Assembly: GCF_000971335.1 (NCBI RefSeq)
Contig: NZ_JZJL01000030.1
Span: 1 to 59,179 of the forward strand
Direction: 5' to 3'
From: Chromobacterium vaccinii
Lineage (GTDB): Bacteria > Pseudomonadota > Gammaproteobacteria > Burkholderiales > Chromobacteriaceae
DNA: 59,179 bases
How positions within the stretch are numbered: position 1 is the stretch's first letter; each line of letters begins with the position of its first letter. The notes under the pieces are model-generated. The model had not been told where the DNA came from, did no database searches, and saw only the letters and a list, made by a program, of their open reading frames with translations. The position numbers and the translations under genes are program-made. Positions 1-9,897 of this stretch are shown here, piece after piece.

Positions 1-3000
1 GCCGGCAACGCCGACCTGACCGTCAACGCGGCAACGATAGACAACAGCAAGGGCACGCTGCAAGCGGCCAGCCATCTGGAGCTGAGCAAGCAAAGCACGC
101 TCACCAACGATGGCGGCCATATCGCCGCCCAGAATCTCAATCTCAAAACCGACACCCTCAGCAACCAGTCCGGGGACATCCGCCAGATCGGCGCCGGCGA
201 GGCCAAGCTGAAGATCGGCCAGGCCTTCCACAACCAGCAGGGCCAGTTGCTGAGCAACGGCGGTTTGACGCTGGACGCCGGCCAGCTAGACAACCGCCAG
301 GGCACGCTGGGCAGCCAGGGCGCGCAGGCCCTTACTGTGCGGCAGGATCTGAACAACCAGGGCGGCACGCTGGCCAGCGGCCAGGCGCTGACGCTGACCT
401 TGCAGGGCGCGCTGGACAACCAGAAGGGCACAGTGCAGGGCGACAGCCTGCAACTGAACGCCGCCGGCCTGGACAACCGCGGCGGCGGCATCAAGGCGCT
501 GGGCGCTGGCGATAGCCGGATTCAGCTGGATGGCAAGCTGGACAACTCCGCTGCCGGCGCGCTGGCCGCCAACGGCAACCTGACGCTGACCGCAAATCAG
601 CTGGACAACAGCGGCAGCGTGCTGCAAAGCGCCGCCACGCTGGATGTCCAATTGAAGCAGGACGCGCAAAACGGCGGCGGCACGCTGCAGGCCGGCCAGC
701 TGAAACTCAGCGCAGCCAGCCTGGGCAACCAGCATGGCCAGATCGGCCAGGCTGGCGCGGGGCAGGCCACGTTGGCCATCAGCGGCCAGATCGACAACAG
801 CAAGCAGGGCAAGATCACCTCCGGCGGCCAGCTGCAAGTGACTGCCGGGGATCTCAACAACAACCAGGGCGTGCTCAGCAGCCAGGGCGACCTGACCTTG
901 AGCGGCAAGGCGCTGAACAACCAGCAGGGCACGCTGGGCAGCAACGGCGCGCTGACGCTGAACGCCGGCAGCCTGGACAACAGCGGCGGCCTGCTGCAAG
1001 CCGGCCAGACGCTGCAACTGGACAGCGGCAGCCTGCGCAACGCCGGCGGCAAGGTGTTGGCGCTGGGCGCCGGCGACAGCCGGCTGACCGTGGCCGGCCA
1101 ACTGGTCAACGGCGGCCAGATCGCCGGCAACGGCAACTGGCAGCTGAAAGCGCAGGACCTGGATAACGGCGGCGGCAGCGTCTACGGCCAGCGCAACCTA
1201 GCCATCGATACTGTGTCGCTGGCCAACGCCGGTAGCTTGCTGGCGGGGCAAGACCTGTCGCTGAAGCTGCAGGGCGACTTCGTCAACGCCGCTGGCACCC
1301 AGCTGCAAGCCAACCGCAACCTCAGCATCAGCGCCAGCGGCAACCTGGTTAACAACGGCCAGCTGCAAAGCAGCGGCAACCTCAGCCTGAGCGGCGTTAA
1401 CTGGACCAATAACGGCAGCGTCAATATCGGCGGCACGCTGAGCACCCAGCTCAGCCAGAGCTTGGTCAATGCCGGCAGCCTGGGCTCCGGCGTGCTGGAC
1501 ATTCATGCCGCCAGCCTCAGCAACACCGCCTCCATCACCGCCGGCGACATCGCCATCCAGGCCGGTAGCCTGGACAACAGCGGCGGCAAGGCGCTGCTGG
1601 CTTCGGCCGGGGGCATGGCGCTGAATATCGGCGGCACGCTGAACAACCACGACGGCGCCTGGTTATATAGCCAGGGCGATATGCGGATTGGCCAATCCGG
1701 CGCGGCGGTCGGGCAGGTGGTGAATCACATCGCGACCTTGCAGTCAGATGGGAATATGTTTATCGAAGCTGGGCGGGTGAGTAATCAGTCGAATCCGGTT
1801 CAAGTGACCACAGAAACTTCTACCCGGCAGGAGACAAGAACAGTATTTTTGAAAGATATAGCAGCCTTGGTAGGCGGGAATGCTCTAGGGTCAAGCCTAG
1901 ATTTCTCATTATTTGCGAAAGATGCAGCGGCTTTGGCAGGCGGAAATGCCCCAGTGAAAAGTCTAGATTTTTCATCTGGATCAAATGTCGAGGAGTCTGT
2001 GCTAAGGCAGGATGATCCATCATACCGAAATGGAGGTAAATATATTCCGGTATATAGCTATGTTAAGAGAGATGTTGTAGCGGTCAATGAGAGTGAAAAA
2101 TACATAGATGTTTTGGTTTCAACTGCTTCGAATGTGTGGGGGGGTACTTCAAGCCCACGTTGGGGGATGGGCACTTTTTTATTCCCAGTTGCGGCACTTA
2201 ATAGACCGGAGAGGATATATTATTTTAGAAAAGAGGGTAATGTTTACGATTTTATAAATGGCTTTGATCCTTCTAAATATTTATTGCCTAGCGACCTGAA
2301 GAATATAAACTCGGTTGTAGTGCCTGGGCGTGATTTTGTTGCTCTGCCTGGAGAGGGGAACCGTGTTTCAACCATTGCAACTACTATTGATCATATAAGT
2401 GAGACTGCATCGCCTGCTAAAATGCTGGTTGGGGGGAATGTTCAGGCTAATGTAGGAGGTTTTGTTAATCAATATAGTTCTATTGCTGCTGGTGGTAGTG
2501 TTTACGTCTCTTCGGGTGGGGTTGAAAATGTTGGCCAGCAGATAAAAAAAACAGTAACGATATCGTCCGTTGCTATGCCTTCAAACTTGGTTAATTCTGG
2601 TTTTTTCAGTGAATTCTGTCGCAATGGGATATTCCAGAATTGTTTGATGTCGCCAGTTGCATTACCGCCGACAACTACCACGGAAGTCATTGGTTCCCTC
2701 GACGCCACCGTAGCCACCAACCAGCACCTGAGCCTACAAGCCCCCACCATCGTCAATGGCAAGGACGCGGCGCGGGTGAGTGTGTCCACGGTGACCGGCA
2801 ATGCCGTCAATAACCAGTCAGCGGTCAACCAAACCCAAGGGCAGGCGATCAATGGCGCCGGCCAGCAGGCCGCGACAGCGGGTCGAACTTTGCAAGGTAG
2901 CGTGGGTGAGGCGCAGGGCGCGCAATTGAACGGCGCGCTGTCCAGCGTGGCCGGCCAGGCCTTGGGCGGAACTGCGGTGCAGGGCGAGGCGGGCAAGAGC

Positions 3001-6000
3001 CTGCAGGGCATGGTGGGCCAGACCCAGGGCACGCAGTTGAACGGCGCGCTGTCCGGCGCGGATGGCCAGAAACTGAAGAATGGCGGGGTCGATGCCGCCG
3101 CGGCTAGCCAGTTGGCCAAGGCTTATCCTCCGGCCCCAGCCAACCAGCAGGTGACCCTGTCCGCCGGCGGCGCCAAGGCCGCCAATCCGGTGGAGAAGGG
3201 CTACGCCGTGCCGGACAACGGCCTGTTCCACGCCAAGCCGGTGCCGCAGCAGCCTTACCTGGTGGAAACCAACCCGCAATTCACCCAGTACAGCAATTTC
3301 ATCTCGTCCGACTACCTGCTCAAGCAGCTGAATTACGACCCGAGCAAGGTGGAGAAGCGCCTGGGCGACGGCTTCTACGAGCAGCAGCTGGTCACCCGCG
3401 CCGTCACCGACATGACCGGCAAGCGCTTCCTGTCCGGCTATGGTAGCGCGATGCAGCAATACCAGCAGCTGATGAGCAACGGCGCGCAGTACGCCAAGCA
3501 GTTCCAGCTGACGCCGGGCATGGCGCTGTCGGCCGAGCAGATGGCCAAGCTGACGTCCGACATGGTGTGGCTGGTGAAGCAGAACGTGGGCGGCCAGGAC
3601 GTGCTGGTGCCCATGGTCTATCTGGCCAATGCCGATCAGAAATCGCTGCGCGGACAAGGCGCGGTGCTGGCCGGCAACAGCATGAGCCTGTTGGCCAGCG
3701 GCGATCTGGTCAACACCGGCACGCTGAAGTCCGACACCACGCTGCTGGCGCAGGCCAACAACATCCGCATCGAAGGCGGTAAAGTGCAGGCCGGCGGCGA
3801 TCTGGGCCTGCTCGCCGCGCAAAACCTGACCATCACCGACGACAGCCAGCACAGCCAGGCCGGCAGCAGCGTCAAGGCCGGCGGCGACTTGCAGCTGCAG
3901 GCCGGCAATGATCTGAAACTGCAGGCGGCGGCCATCGACGCGGCCGGCAATGCCAGCCTGCAGGCCGGCCACGATCTGGACATTCTCAGCCGTGAAACCC
4001 GTTACGACCTAGGAGGCGGCAACTGGTACAGCAGCTTCCAATACCAGCAGGCGGACCACGTCGGCAGCCAGCTCAATATCGGCGGCAGCCTGGCGCTTGC
4101 CGCCGGAAATGACCTGACCCTGTCCGGCAGCGCCGCCAAGGCCGGTGGCAGCCTGCTGGCCACCGCCGGCGACAGCCTGACGCTGTCGTCCACGCTGGAC
4201 AGCAAGCACGGAGCGGGCAGCTGGTGGGGCGGCGGCTACGATACGCTGAGCCAAACCCGCAATGCCTCGTTGCTGCAAGGCGGCGGCGATGTATTGCTGA
4301 AAGCCGGCGGCGACCTGAGCCTGACCGGCTCCACCGCGCAATCCACCGGCGGCAGCCTGACGGCCCTGGCCGGCAAGCAGCTGAGCGTGCAGAGCGAGGT
4401 CAATACCCATCACGACATCGGCTACAACTGGGGCAACAGCCATAACTGGCAAGCCGACAGCCTGACCGTGGCCGGCCTGGCCGGCAAGGGCGACCTGCAA
4501 CTGCGCGCCGGCGGCGACGCGCTGCTGAACGGCGCCAGACTGGCCAGCGGCGGCAAGCTGGCCCTATCCGCCGGCAATGACATCAAGCTGGGCGCGGTGG
4601 CGGCGGAAAGCCGCAACGACAACACCTGGGGTGAGACCATCCGCAACAATTACGACCTCACCCAGCACGGCACCGCCGCGCATGGCGAGGGCGGATTGAT
4701 CCTGCAGGCGGGGCGCGACATTTCTACCCAGGCCGCCAGCTTGACCAGCAACGGCCAGGAAGCGTTGGTGGCCGGGCGCGACGTCACGCTCGGCAGCGCC
4801 CAGGAGCGGCACAGCGATTACAGCAAGACCGTGCACCACTCCAGCGGCTGGTTCAGCAGCAGCACCACCACCGACATCGTCGCCCACGATAGCACGCACG
4901 AAGCCGGCAGCACGGTATCGGCGGACACGCTGATCCTCAAAGGCCAGCGCGATATCAATATCCACGCCAGCCAGGTGGCGGGCAGCGGCGACGTGACGCT
5001 GGACGCCGGCCGCAATCTCAACATCACTTCCGGCACCGATACCAGCCGCCTGTTCCAGTACCACAAAGAGGAGACATCAGGCCTGTTCTCCGGCGGCGGC
5101 CTGGGCTTCACCATCGGCAGCAAGGAGTTGATACAGCAGATGGACGGCGCGGGCACCACCCAGAGCCAGAACCGAAGCCTGGTGGGCAGCATAGGTGGCA
5201 ACCTGAACATCAAGACCGGCGACACCCTTACCCTGCAAGGCAGCGATGTCACCGCCGGCGGCAATCTGCTGCTGGACGCCAAGAAGCAGAACCTGGACGT
5301 GGCGGTGGACACCTGGCACAGCGTGCAGAAGACCGTCAGCAAGTCCAGCGGCCTGACGCTGCAGCTCACCAGCCCGCTGATCAACGGCTTGCAGGCGATG
5401 GAGTCCGCCTCCGAAACCGCGCTCAAGAGCAAGGATGACCGCGTCAAGGCGCTGTCCACCGCAACCGCCGCGCTGGCCGGCTACAACAGCTACACCGCTT
5501 ACCAGCAAGCGATGAGCGACGCCGGCCAGAAGACCAAGGGCGGCATCCAGTTGAGTCTGACTGTCGGCGGCAGCCGCAGCGAAAGCACCACCGTCAGCGA
5601 CAGCCATAACGAAAGCGGCAGCCTGCTCAAGGCCAGCGGCAATGTGATGGACCTGGCGCACGGAGCGGGCAAGGACAGCACCATCACCGCCAAGGGCGCG
5701 CAGTTCATCGCCGGCAAAGACCTCACCCTGCAGGCCGAAGGCGACATCACCCTGCTGGCGGCCAAAAGCACTAGCAGCGAACACACCACCAGCAGCGCCA
5801 GCAGCGGCGCGGTGGGTGTGGCGATTGGTTTTCAGGAGAACAGGCCGCAATTTGGCTTTACCGCCAACGGCAGCCTTAGCCGCGGCCGCGTGGATGGCAA
5901 CAGCAGCCAATATCAGCTGAGCGAGCTGAATGCCGGCGGCAAGCTGAACCTGCAGTCCGGCGGAAACTTCACGCTGCAGGGCATCGCCAGCGGCCAGCAG

Positions 6001-8418
6001 GTGGTGGGCGATATCGCTGGCGACCTCAAGATTGATAGCCTGCAGGACACCAGTACTTATCACAGTCTGAATCAGTCGATCAGCGGCAATGTGACCATCG
6101 GGCCTATCGGCTCGGGCGGGAGCGTCAGCCTCAGCCAGCAGAAAATGGATGCCGACTACGCCAGCGTGCAGCGCCAGTCGGGCATCCAGGCCGGCGACGG
6201 CGGCTTCCAGTTGAAGGTGAAAGGCACCTCCACGCTGAACGGCGCGGAAATCGCCAGCACCGACAGGGCCGCGCGGGATGGCAAGAACAGCCTGCAAACC
6301 GGCGCATTGGTGCTGAAGGACATCGACAACCACGCCGACTTCACCGCCAGCAGCATCAGCGTCACCGCCGGCAGCAGCGGGGTAACCGGCATGGCCATGG
6401 CCGCGTCGGACCACGACAACAGCACCACCCGCGCCGGCATCAGCGCCGGCAGCCTGACCATCACCGATAGCGCGCTGCAACAGGCGAGAACCGGCCAAAC
6501 GGCTGAACAGGCGGCAGCCTCGGCCAACCGCGACGTCAGCACTGGCCGCGACGGCAGCGGCAAGCTGGCCAACAACTTCAACGCCAGCGAAGTGCAGGGC
6601 TTGTTTGATGCCGCCAACGCCTTGAACCAGCAGGTGGGCACCTTCATGGCCAACAAGGCGGCAGAGGCCAAGGCCGCCGCGGACGATTTGAAGAAGGCGG
6701 ATCCCAACAGCCCGGATTACGCCAGCAAGAAACAGGCAGCGGACGATGCCGCCAAGTGGGCGCCGGGCGGCAGCTACAGCCAGATCCTCACTGCTGTCAC
6801 CGCCGGCATCGGCGGCAACCTGGCCAACGGTCTGACCGGCATGGCGCAGAACGCGGGCATTGCCTACCTGCAGGGATTGGGCGCGCAAGAGGTCAAGGCA
6901 CTGGCGGATGATCTGGAACGGGCGCAGAGCAACGATCCGGATCATGCGGGCAAGAAGCCGGAAGGCGAAGTCGTCCGCGCGGTGCTGCATGCCGCCCTGG
7001 CTTGCGCCGGCGCGGAAGCCAGCGGCCAGAGCTGCGGCGCGGGCGCGGCGGGCGGCGCAGCCAGCGTGGCGTTGAACAACGCGTTGGACAAGCTGCAACA
7101 TACCGATGCCGACAAGATGACGGCGGAAGAGAAGCTGCAGCGCGAGAATCTGGTCAACGGCTTGTTGACGGGGTTGTCGACCGCGACTGGCGGAGCTGAG
7201 ACGGCAGCGACGACGGTGAATGCGGCGAAGACGGAGATGGAGAATAATTTCTTAGGCAAGAAAGCGACTAAGGCTCGTGATAACGCATTGGATGTACTCA
7301 AAGATAACCAAGGCTTGATTGGAATATTGACAGGGAAGGGCAATCCAGTACATGCCGCTGAGGTTGTATTGGCAGCGAATGATCTAGATCAGCGTAGTGA
7401 CTACTTGTTGAGTAAATATAAAACTGATCCGACTTCGCTAAGTACGAGTGAAAAGCAGGAGCTTGCTGTATATTTGGGCGATTATCGAGCATCATATGGT
7501 GATGCTGCTGTTGCTAATCTGTTGAGAGGTAACTCTAGCCTAAGGTTGGATCGAGGAGATCTGGTTGAACTAACAGGGTATGCACAAGGTTTAGTAAGCT
7601 TAAGGGATCAGCATGATTGGCAGGCATTGGTTGGCACGCCTGCACTTTTTGCGTTGCCTGGAGGTGTTGGTATTGCTGTCAGATCGCTGGCTTCTGCTCA
7701 ATCTGCAACTGAGTTTGGTATTGGTACTAAGCAGTTGACTGCTGGTGATGCTGATGGGTTGTATAATCTTGGCGTGCCTATTCTGAATATTGCTACTGAG
7801 GGAGTATATCAGACGCTTAAGTCTGGAAGTAAAGAGATGGCTTCTGGTAAACTGCCTGTTTCTGGATTTTCAGATGAATTGCTTCCAGATGCGGATTTTC
7901 TTGGTAAGACACCTGTTCGTCCTGGTAGCTTAGGTGATTTAAGTGGGCATTTAATCAATGCTGAAGTGAAAGTTGGAGCTAGGACTGGACTACCTTCTTC
8001 TATTGCTGGGGGACATAACGAAGTGAACTTTTTGAATGCGGTAGAGGCTGCCGGTGGTAGCGTTGTGAAAGAAACCGTTATAATTGAAGGAATTAAGCAG
8101 GTAGAGTATAAAATGCCAGGAAATGGATCAAAGATTCTTAATAAGACTGTTTATGATCCGGCCATATATCCAGATTCTGTAATGGCAAATTATGCAAATG
8201 AAGCAGGGCAAAAGGCAGCGTATATGTTTAGTAAGGGAGTTTCAGGTAATTTGAAAGGTGGTGATGGTTATGTTGTTGAGGTGGGTGGAATTCGGTGGGA
8301 AGTTCCTATTGGAAATTCGGGGCAGACAAGTATTTTGAATAATGGTGAGAAGTTTAGAAGTGGTGAGCGCTATGTTCCAACTGCATACCCATCAAAAAAT
8401 CAGCGTGGAGTACAATAA
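1..8418 (+). CDS. cdiA: CdiA-like contact-dependent inhibition exoprotein, 5' partial
   Basis: The frame is open from base 1, so the start lies upstream; the first ATG at 247 is internal. Bases 1-1800 encode filamentous-haemagglutinin repeats (FHA-1, recurring LDN and GNLTL patterns). Bases 1800-2690 are AT-rich and non-repetitive, where CdiA proteins carry the receptor-binding domain. Bases 3160-3650 match the YP/pre-FHA-2 block (YLVETNPQFTQY, then SSDYLLKQL), followed by FHA-2 repeats to about 6500. A pretoxin region ends in MENN (7237-7248), a variant of the VENN boundary. The remaining 389 residues, again AT-rich, are the toxin tip. It is known that such proteins are exported by CdiB and deliver the tip to neighbours by contact. 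The toxin activity is not recognised. The stop overlaps the immunity gene start by one base. Part of the two-partner secretion gene set must lie upstream. Confidence 0.9.
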   Translation, partial: AGNADLTVNAATIDNSKGTLQAASHLELSKQSTLTNDGGHIAAQNLNLKTDTLSNQSGDIRQIGAGEAKLKIGQAFHNQQGQLLSNGGLTLDAGQLDNRQGTLGSQGAQALTVRQDLNNQGGTLASGQALTLTLQGALDNQKGTVQGDSLQLNAAGLDNRGGGIKALGAGDSRIQLDGKLDNSAAGALAANGNLTLTANQLDNSGSVLQSAATLDVQLKQDAQNGGGTLQAGQLKLSAASLGNQHGQIGQAGAGQATLAISGQIDNSKQGKITSGGQLQVTAGDLNNNQGVLSSQGDLTLSGKALNNQQGTLGSNGALTLNAGSLDNSGGLLQAGQTLQLDSGSLRNAGGKVLALGAGDSRLTVAGQLVNGGQIAGNGNWQLKAQDLDNGGGSVYGQRNLAIDTVSLANAGSLLAGQDLSLKLQGDFVNAAGTQLQANRNLSISASGNLVNNGQLQSSGNLSLSGVNWTNNGSVNIGGTLSTQLSQSLVNAGSLGSGVLDIHAASLSNTASITAGDIAIQAGSLDNSGGKALLASAGGMALNIGGTLNNHDGAWLYSQGDMRIGQSGAAVGQVVNHIATLQSDGNMFIEAGRVSNQSNPVQVTTETSTRQETRTVFLKDIAALVGGNALGSSLDFSLFAKDAAALAGGNAPVKSLDFSSGSNVEESVLRQDDPSYRNGGKYIPVYSYVKRDVVAVNESEKYIDVLVSTASNVWGGTSSPRWGMGTFLFPVAALNRPERIYYFRKEGNVYDFINGFDPSKYLLPSDLKNINSVVVPGRDFVALPGEGNRVSTIATTIDHISETASPAKMLVGGNVQANVGGFVNQYSSIAAGGSVYVSSGGVENVGQQIKKTVTISSVAMPSNLVNSGFFSEFCRNGIFQNCLMSPVALPPTTTTEVIGSLDATVATNQHLSLQAPTIVNGKDAARVSVSTVTGNAVNNQSAVNQTQGQAINGAGQQAATAGRTLQGSVGEAQGAQLNGALSSVAGQALGGTAVQGEAGKSLQGMVGQTQGTQLNGALSGADGQKLKNGGVDAAAASQLAKAYPPAPANQQVTLSAGGAKAANPVEKGYAVPDNGLFHAKPVPQQPYLVETNPQFTQYSNFISSDYLLKQLNYDPSKVEKRLGDGFYEQQLVTRAVTDMTGKRFLSGYGSAMQQYQQLMSNGAQYAKQFQLTPGMALSAEQMAKLTSDMVWLVKQNVGGQDVLVPMVYLANADQKSLRGQGAVLAGNSMSLLASGDLVNTGTLKSDTTLLAQANNIRIEGGKVQAGGDLGLLAAQNLTITDDSQHSQAGSSVKAGGDLQLQAGNDLKLQAAAIDAAGNASLQAGHDLDILSRETRYDLGGGNWYSSFQYQQADHVGSQLNIGGSLALAAGNDLTLSGSAAKAGGSLLATAGDSLTLSSTLDSKHGAGSWWGGGYDTLSQTRNASLLQGGGDVLLKAGGDLSLTGSTAQSTGGSLTALAGKQLSVQSEVNTHHDIGYNWGNSHNWQADSLTVAGLAGKGDLQLRAGGDALLNGARLASGGKLALSAGNDIKLGAVAAESRNDNTWGETIRNNYDLTQHGTAAHGEGGLILQAGRDISTQAASLTSNGQEALVAGRDVTLGSAQERHSDYSKTVHHSSGWFSSSTTTDIVAHDSTHEAGSTVSADTLILKGQRDINIHASQVAGSGDVTLDAGRNLNITSGTDTSRLFQYHKEETSGLFSGGGLGFTIGSKELIQQMDGAGTTQSQNRSLVGSIGGNLNIKTGDTLTLQGSDVTAGGNLLLDAKKQNLDVAVDTWHSVQKTVSKSSGLTLQLTSPLINGLQAMESASETALKSKDDRVKALSTATAALAGYNSYTAYQQAMSDAGQKTKGGIQLSLTVGGSRSESTTVSDSHNESGSLLKASGNVMDLAHGAGKDSTITAKGAQFIAGKDLTLQAEGDITLLAAKSTSSEHTTSSASSGAVGVAIGFQENRPQFGFTANGSLSRGRVDGNSSQYQLSELNAGGKLNLQSGGNFTLQGIASGQQVVGDIAGDLKIDSLQDTSTYHSLNQSISGNVTIGPIGSGGSVSLSQQKMDADYASVQRQSGIQAGDGGFQLKVKGTSTLNGAEIASTDRAARDGKNSLQTGALVLKDIDNHADFTASSISVTAGSSGVTGMAMAASDHDNSTTRAGISAGSLTITDSALQQARTGQTAEQAAASANRDVSTGRDGSGKLANNFNASEVQGLFDAANALNQQVGTFMANKAAEAKAAADDLKKADPNSPDYASKKQAADDAAKWAPGGSYSQILTAVTAGIGGNLANGLTGMAQNAGIAYLQGLGAQEVKALADDLERAQSNDPDHAGKKPEGEVVRAVLHAALACAGAEASGQSCGAGAAGGAASVALNNALDKLQHTDADKMTAEEKLQRENLVNGLLTGLSTATGGAETAATTVNAAKTEMENNFLGKKATKARDNALDVLKDNQGLIGILTGKGNPVHAAEVVLAANDLDQRSDYLLSKYKTDPTSLSTSEKQELAVYLGDYRASYGDAAVANLLRGNSSLRLDRGDLVELTGYAQGLVSLRDQHDWQALVGTPALFALPGGVGIAVRSLASAQSATEFGIGTKQLTAGDADGLYNLGVPILNIATEGVYQTLKSGSKEMASGKLPVSGFSDELLPDADFLGKTPVRPGSLGDLSGHLINAEVKVGARTGLPSSIAGGHNEVNFLNAVEAAGGSVVKETVIIEGIKQVEYKMPGNGSKILNKTVYDPAIYPDSVMANYANEAGQKAAYMFSKGVSGNLKGGDGYVVEVGGIRWEVPIGNSGQTSILNNGEKFRSGERYVPTAYPSKNQRGVQ
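1849..1980 (+). repeat. Tandem 66-bp repeat inside cdiA
   Basis: Two adjacent 66-bp units encode two similar 22-residue segments, each with a KD(I/A)AAL(V/A)GGNA core and ending in SLDFS. They sit at the start of the AT-rich central region, which is otherwise non-repetitive. The units have diverged at the DNA level, so this is not a recent duplication. The role is unknown; it may be a linker or part of the receptor-binding domain. Confidence 0.7.
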
Positions 8419-8915
8419 TGGCAAAGCTTGGTAGGTCTGATTTGGGAATGGCAGGTTTGTCGTGTGTGTCTCGGAGATTTTGTAAACAAGACCATCCTGA
8501 TGCACCTTTAATGTATGCAATTAGTTATGCACTTGGAGATATGGAGAAGCTGGATACATACTTATACCCAGTATTTCCCCCATATCCTGATGATGTATTG
8601 GCGGGAGGTGATCCAGGATGGATCTGGTATGGTGAGCAAGATATTGATGGAAGTGTAGCAATCTATGCTGAGATTTATGATCTAATAGCGCCTCCTGAGG
8701 GTATTTGGAATAAGTATAGCCCGCAAAAGGTCAGGTATGAGATTAGAGCAGCTCTAAATAATTTGTTGATCAAATATCCCAATTTGTTATCAGAAGTAGA
8801 TCAAGTGATTAAAAAGTTTGACTTAATAGAAGTGGAGACTATTGAGGGATTGATGCCTATTCCTAGATGGGATGGTAAGATTCCAGATTGTTTTATATTA
8901 AATGAGTCCAACTAA
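8418..8915 (+). CDS. cdiI: CdiI-like immunity protein for the adjacent CdiA tip
   Basis: The ATG shares its first base with the cdiA stop (TAATG), which implies translational coupling. The product has 165 residues, no signal peptide and no membrane segment, so it should be cytoplasmic, as expected for a protein that binds and neutralises a toxin tip. It is rich in acidic and aromatic residues. The gene is AT-rich like the toxin end of cdiA and unlike the GC-rich FHA repeats, which fits acquisition of toxin tip and immunity gene as one cassette. I do not recognise the family; the function comes from position immediately after a CdiA toxin tip. Confidence 0.8.
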   Translation: MAKLGRSDLGMAGLSCVSRRFCKQDHPDAPLMYAISYALGDMEKLDTYLYPVFPPYPDDVLAGGDPGWIWYGEQDIDGSVAIYAEIYDLIAPPEGIWNKYSPQKVRYEIRAALNNLLIKYPNLLSEVDQVIKKFDLIEVETIEGLMPIPRWDGKIPDCFILNESN

Positions 8916-8983
8916 GGGTTTCATCGGAAACATAGGGATGAACCACAATTAAATCCATTTTAATCGAATGGATTGCCGGACTT

Positions 8984-9115
8984 AGGGCCGTAGGTTGGGG
9001 TAAGCTTGCGAAGCCCAACGTTTATCGCGAAAAGTAAAATGATTCCCATAAGGTGGAATCTATTCACTCTCGGTAAACGTAGGGCTTCATTTTATTCAGC
9101 CCAACCTACGGCCCT
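8984..9115. repeat. CDI-associated inverted repeat, copy 1
   Basis: This 132-bp element starts AGGGCCGTAGGTTGGG and ends CCCAACCTACGGCCCT, so its termini are exact inverted repeats. Each arm contains a smaller hairpin (TTGGGCT ... AGCCCAA type). The layout is that of a REPIN, a pair of REP-like hairpins in opposite orientation. It lies 68 bp after the cdiI stop and runs directly into a headless HINT-domain fragment. Confidence 0.9.
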
Positions 9116-9776
9116 AAAAGCTATTGAGACCTTTGTTGGCGGGGAGTTGGTTTGGTCGCGCAGCGATCAAACCGGTGAATATGGCTTCCAACCAGTTGTG
9201 GCGCACAAGGCGACACCGTACCAAGCAATTTACCGCGTGGTAGTCAAAAATGGTTCAGGCTATCGGGAGACTTTTAGAACCACGGCAGAGCACCCGTTCT
9301 GGCTTAAGGACCAAGGCTGGTTGAAGGCATCGCTGCTGCAGGCAGGGATGATGCTGGTTGACCATACTGGCCAGCCGCTGATGGTGGTGAGCCAAGCAGA
9401 AGAAGGCGAGCTCGATACCGTCTTCAACATTCAGGTAGCTGAGTTCCAGACTTACCATGTGGGTGAGCTTGGGGTTTGGGTGCATAATGCGGATTGCTGT
9501 CTTGTTTCAAATAATGATGCTAATCCAATTGGTTATTTAGCTAAGGATGTGCCATCGGCTTGCCAAGGGATGAGGTCAGGTGGCGGTCATGCTATGCGTC
9601 ATCTTATTGATGAGGGGTTAATTCCGAATGCAGGATCTTTGCAAAGTAGAGCAAAATCATTTGAGGATATAACTGCACCAATATTGGTTGCACCATCATC
9701 GACGTTTGATTGGAAAATTGGTGTAACCCAATCTAAAGCGTTTGTTGGTAATGTGGACGGAAAAACAGGGCCGTAG
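9116..9776 (+). pseudogene. Orphan CDI module: headless HINT domain plus truncated toxin tip
   Basis: Reading out of repeat copy 1, the frame continues with AIETFVGGELVWSR and EHPFWLKDQGWLKA and ends its HINT part with QTYHVGELGVWVHN, all typical of pretoxin HINT (Hedgehog/intein-type) self-cleaving domains in polymorphic toxins. The first strand, with the catalytic cysteine (usual form CFxAGTxV), is missing; the repeat occupies its place. About 80 residues of a toxin domain follow (GGHAMRHLIDEGLIPN, and a lysine further on) before repeat copy 2 cuts it off. There is no credible own start. It is probably a silent reservoir for recombination with the cdiA 3' end. The toxin family is not identified. 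Confidence 0.75.
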
Positions 9777-9897
9777 GTTGGGCTAAGCTTGCGAAGCCCA
9801 ACGTTTACCGCGAGAAATACGATGATTGCCATGTGTGGAGTCTATTCGTTATCGGTAAGCGTTGGGCTTCATCCTATTCAGCCCAACCTACGGACCT
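9767..9897. repeat. CDI-associated inverted repeat, copy 2
   Basis: A 131-bp copy with the usual left end AGGGCCGTAGGTTGGGCT. The right end reads CCCAACCTACGGACCT, with one change from copy 1. It separates the HINT/toxin fragment from an unrelated toxin tail. Confidence 0.9.

Noticed and set aside
5077-7101. 674-codon minus-strand open frame under cdiA
   Set aside because: It mirrors the GC-rich FHA-2 repeats, has a biased valine/alanine/glycine composition and no domain; it is a shadow of the real gene.
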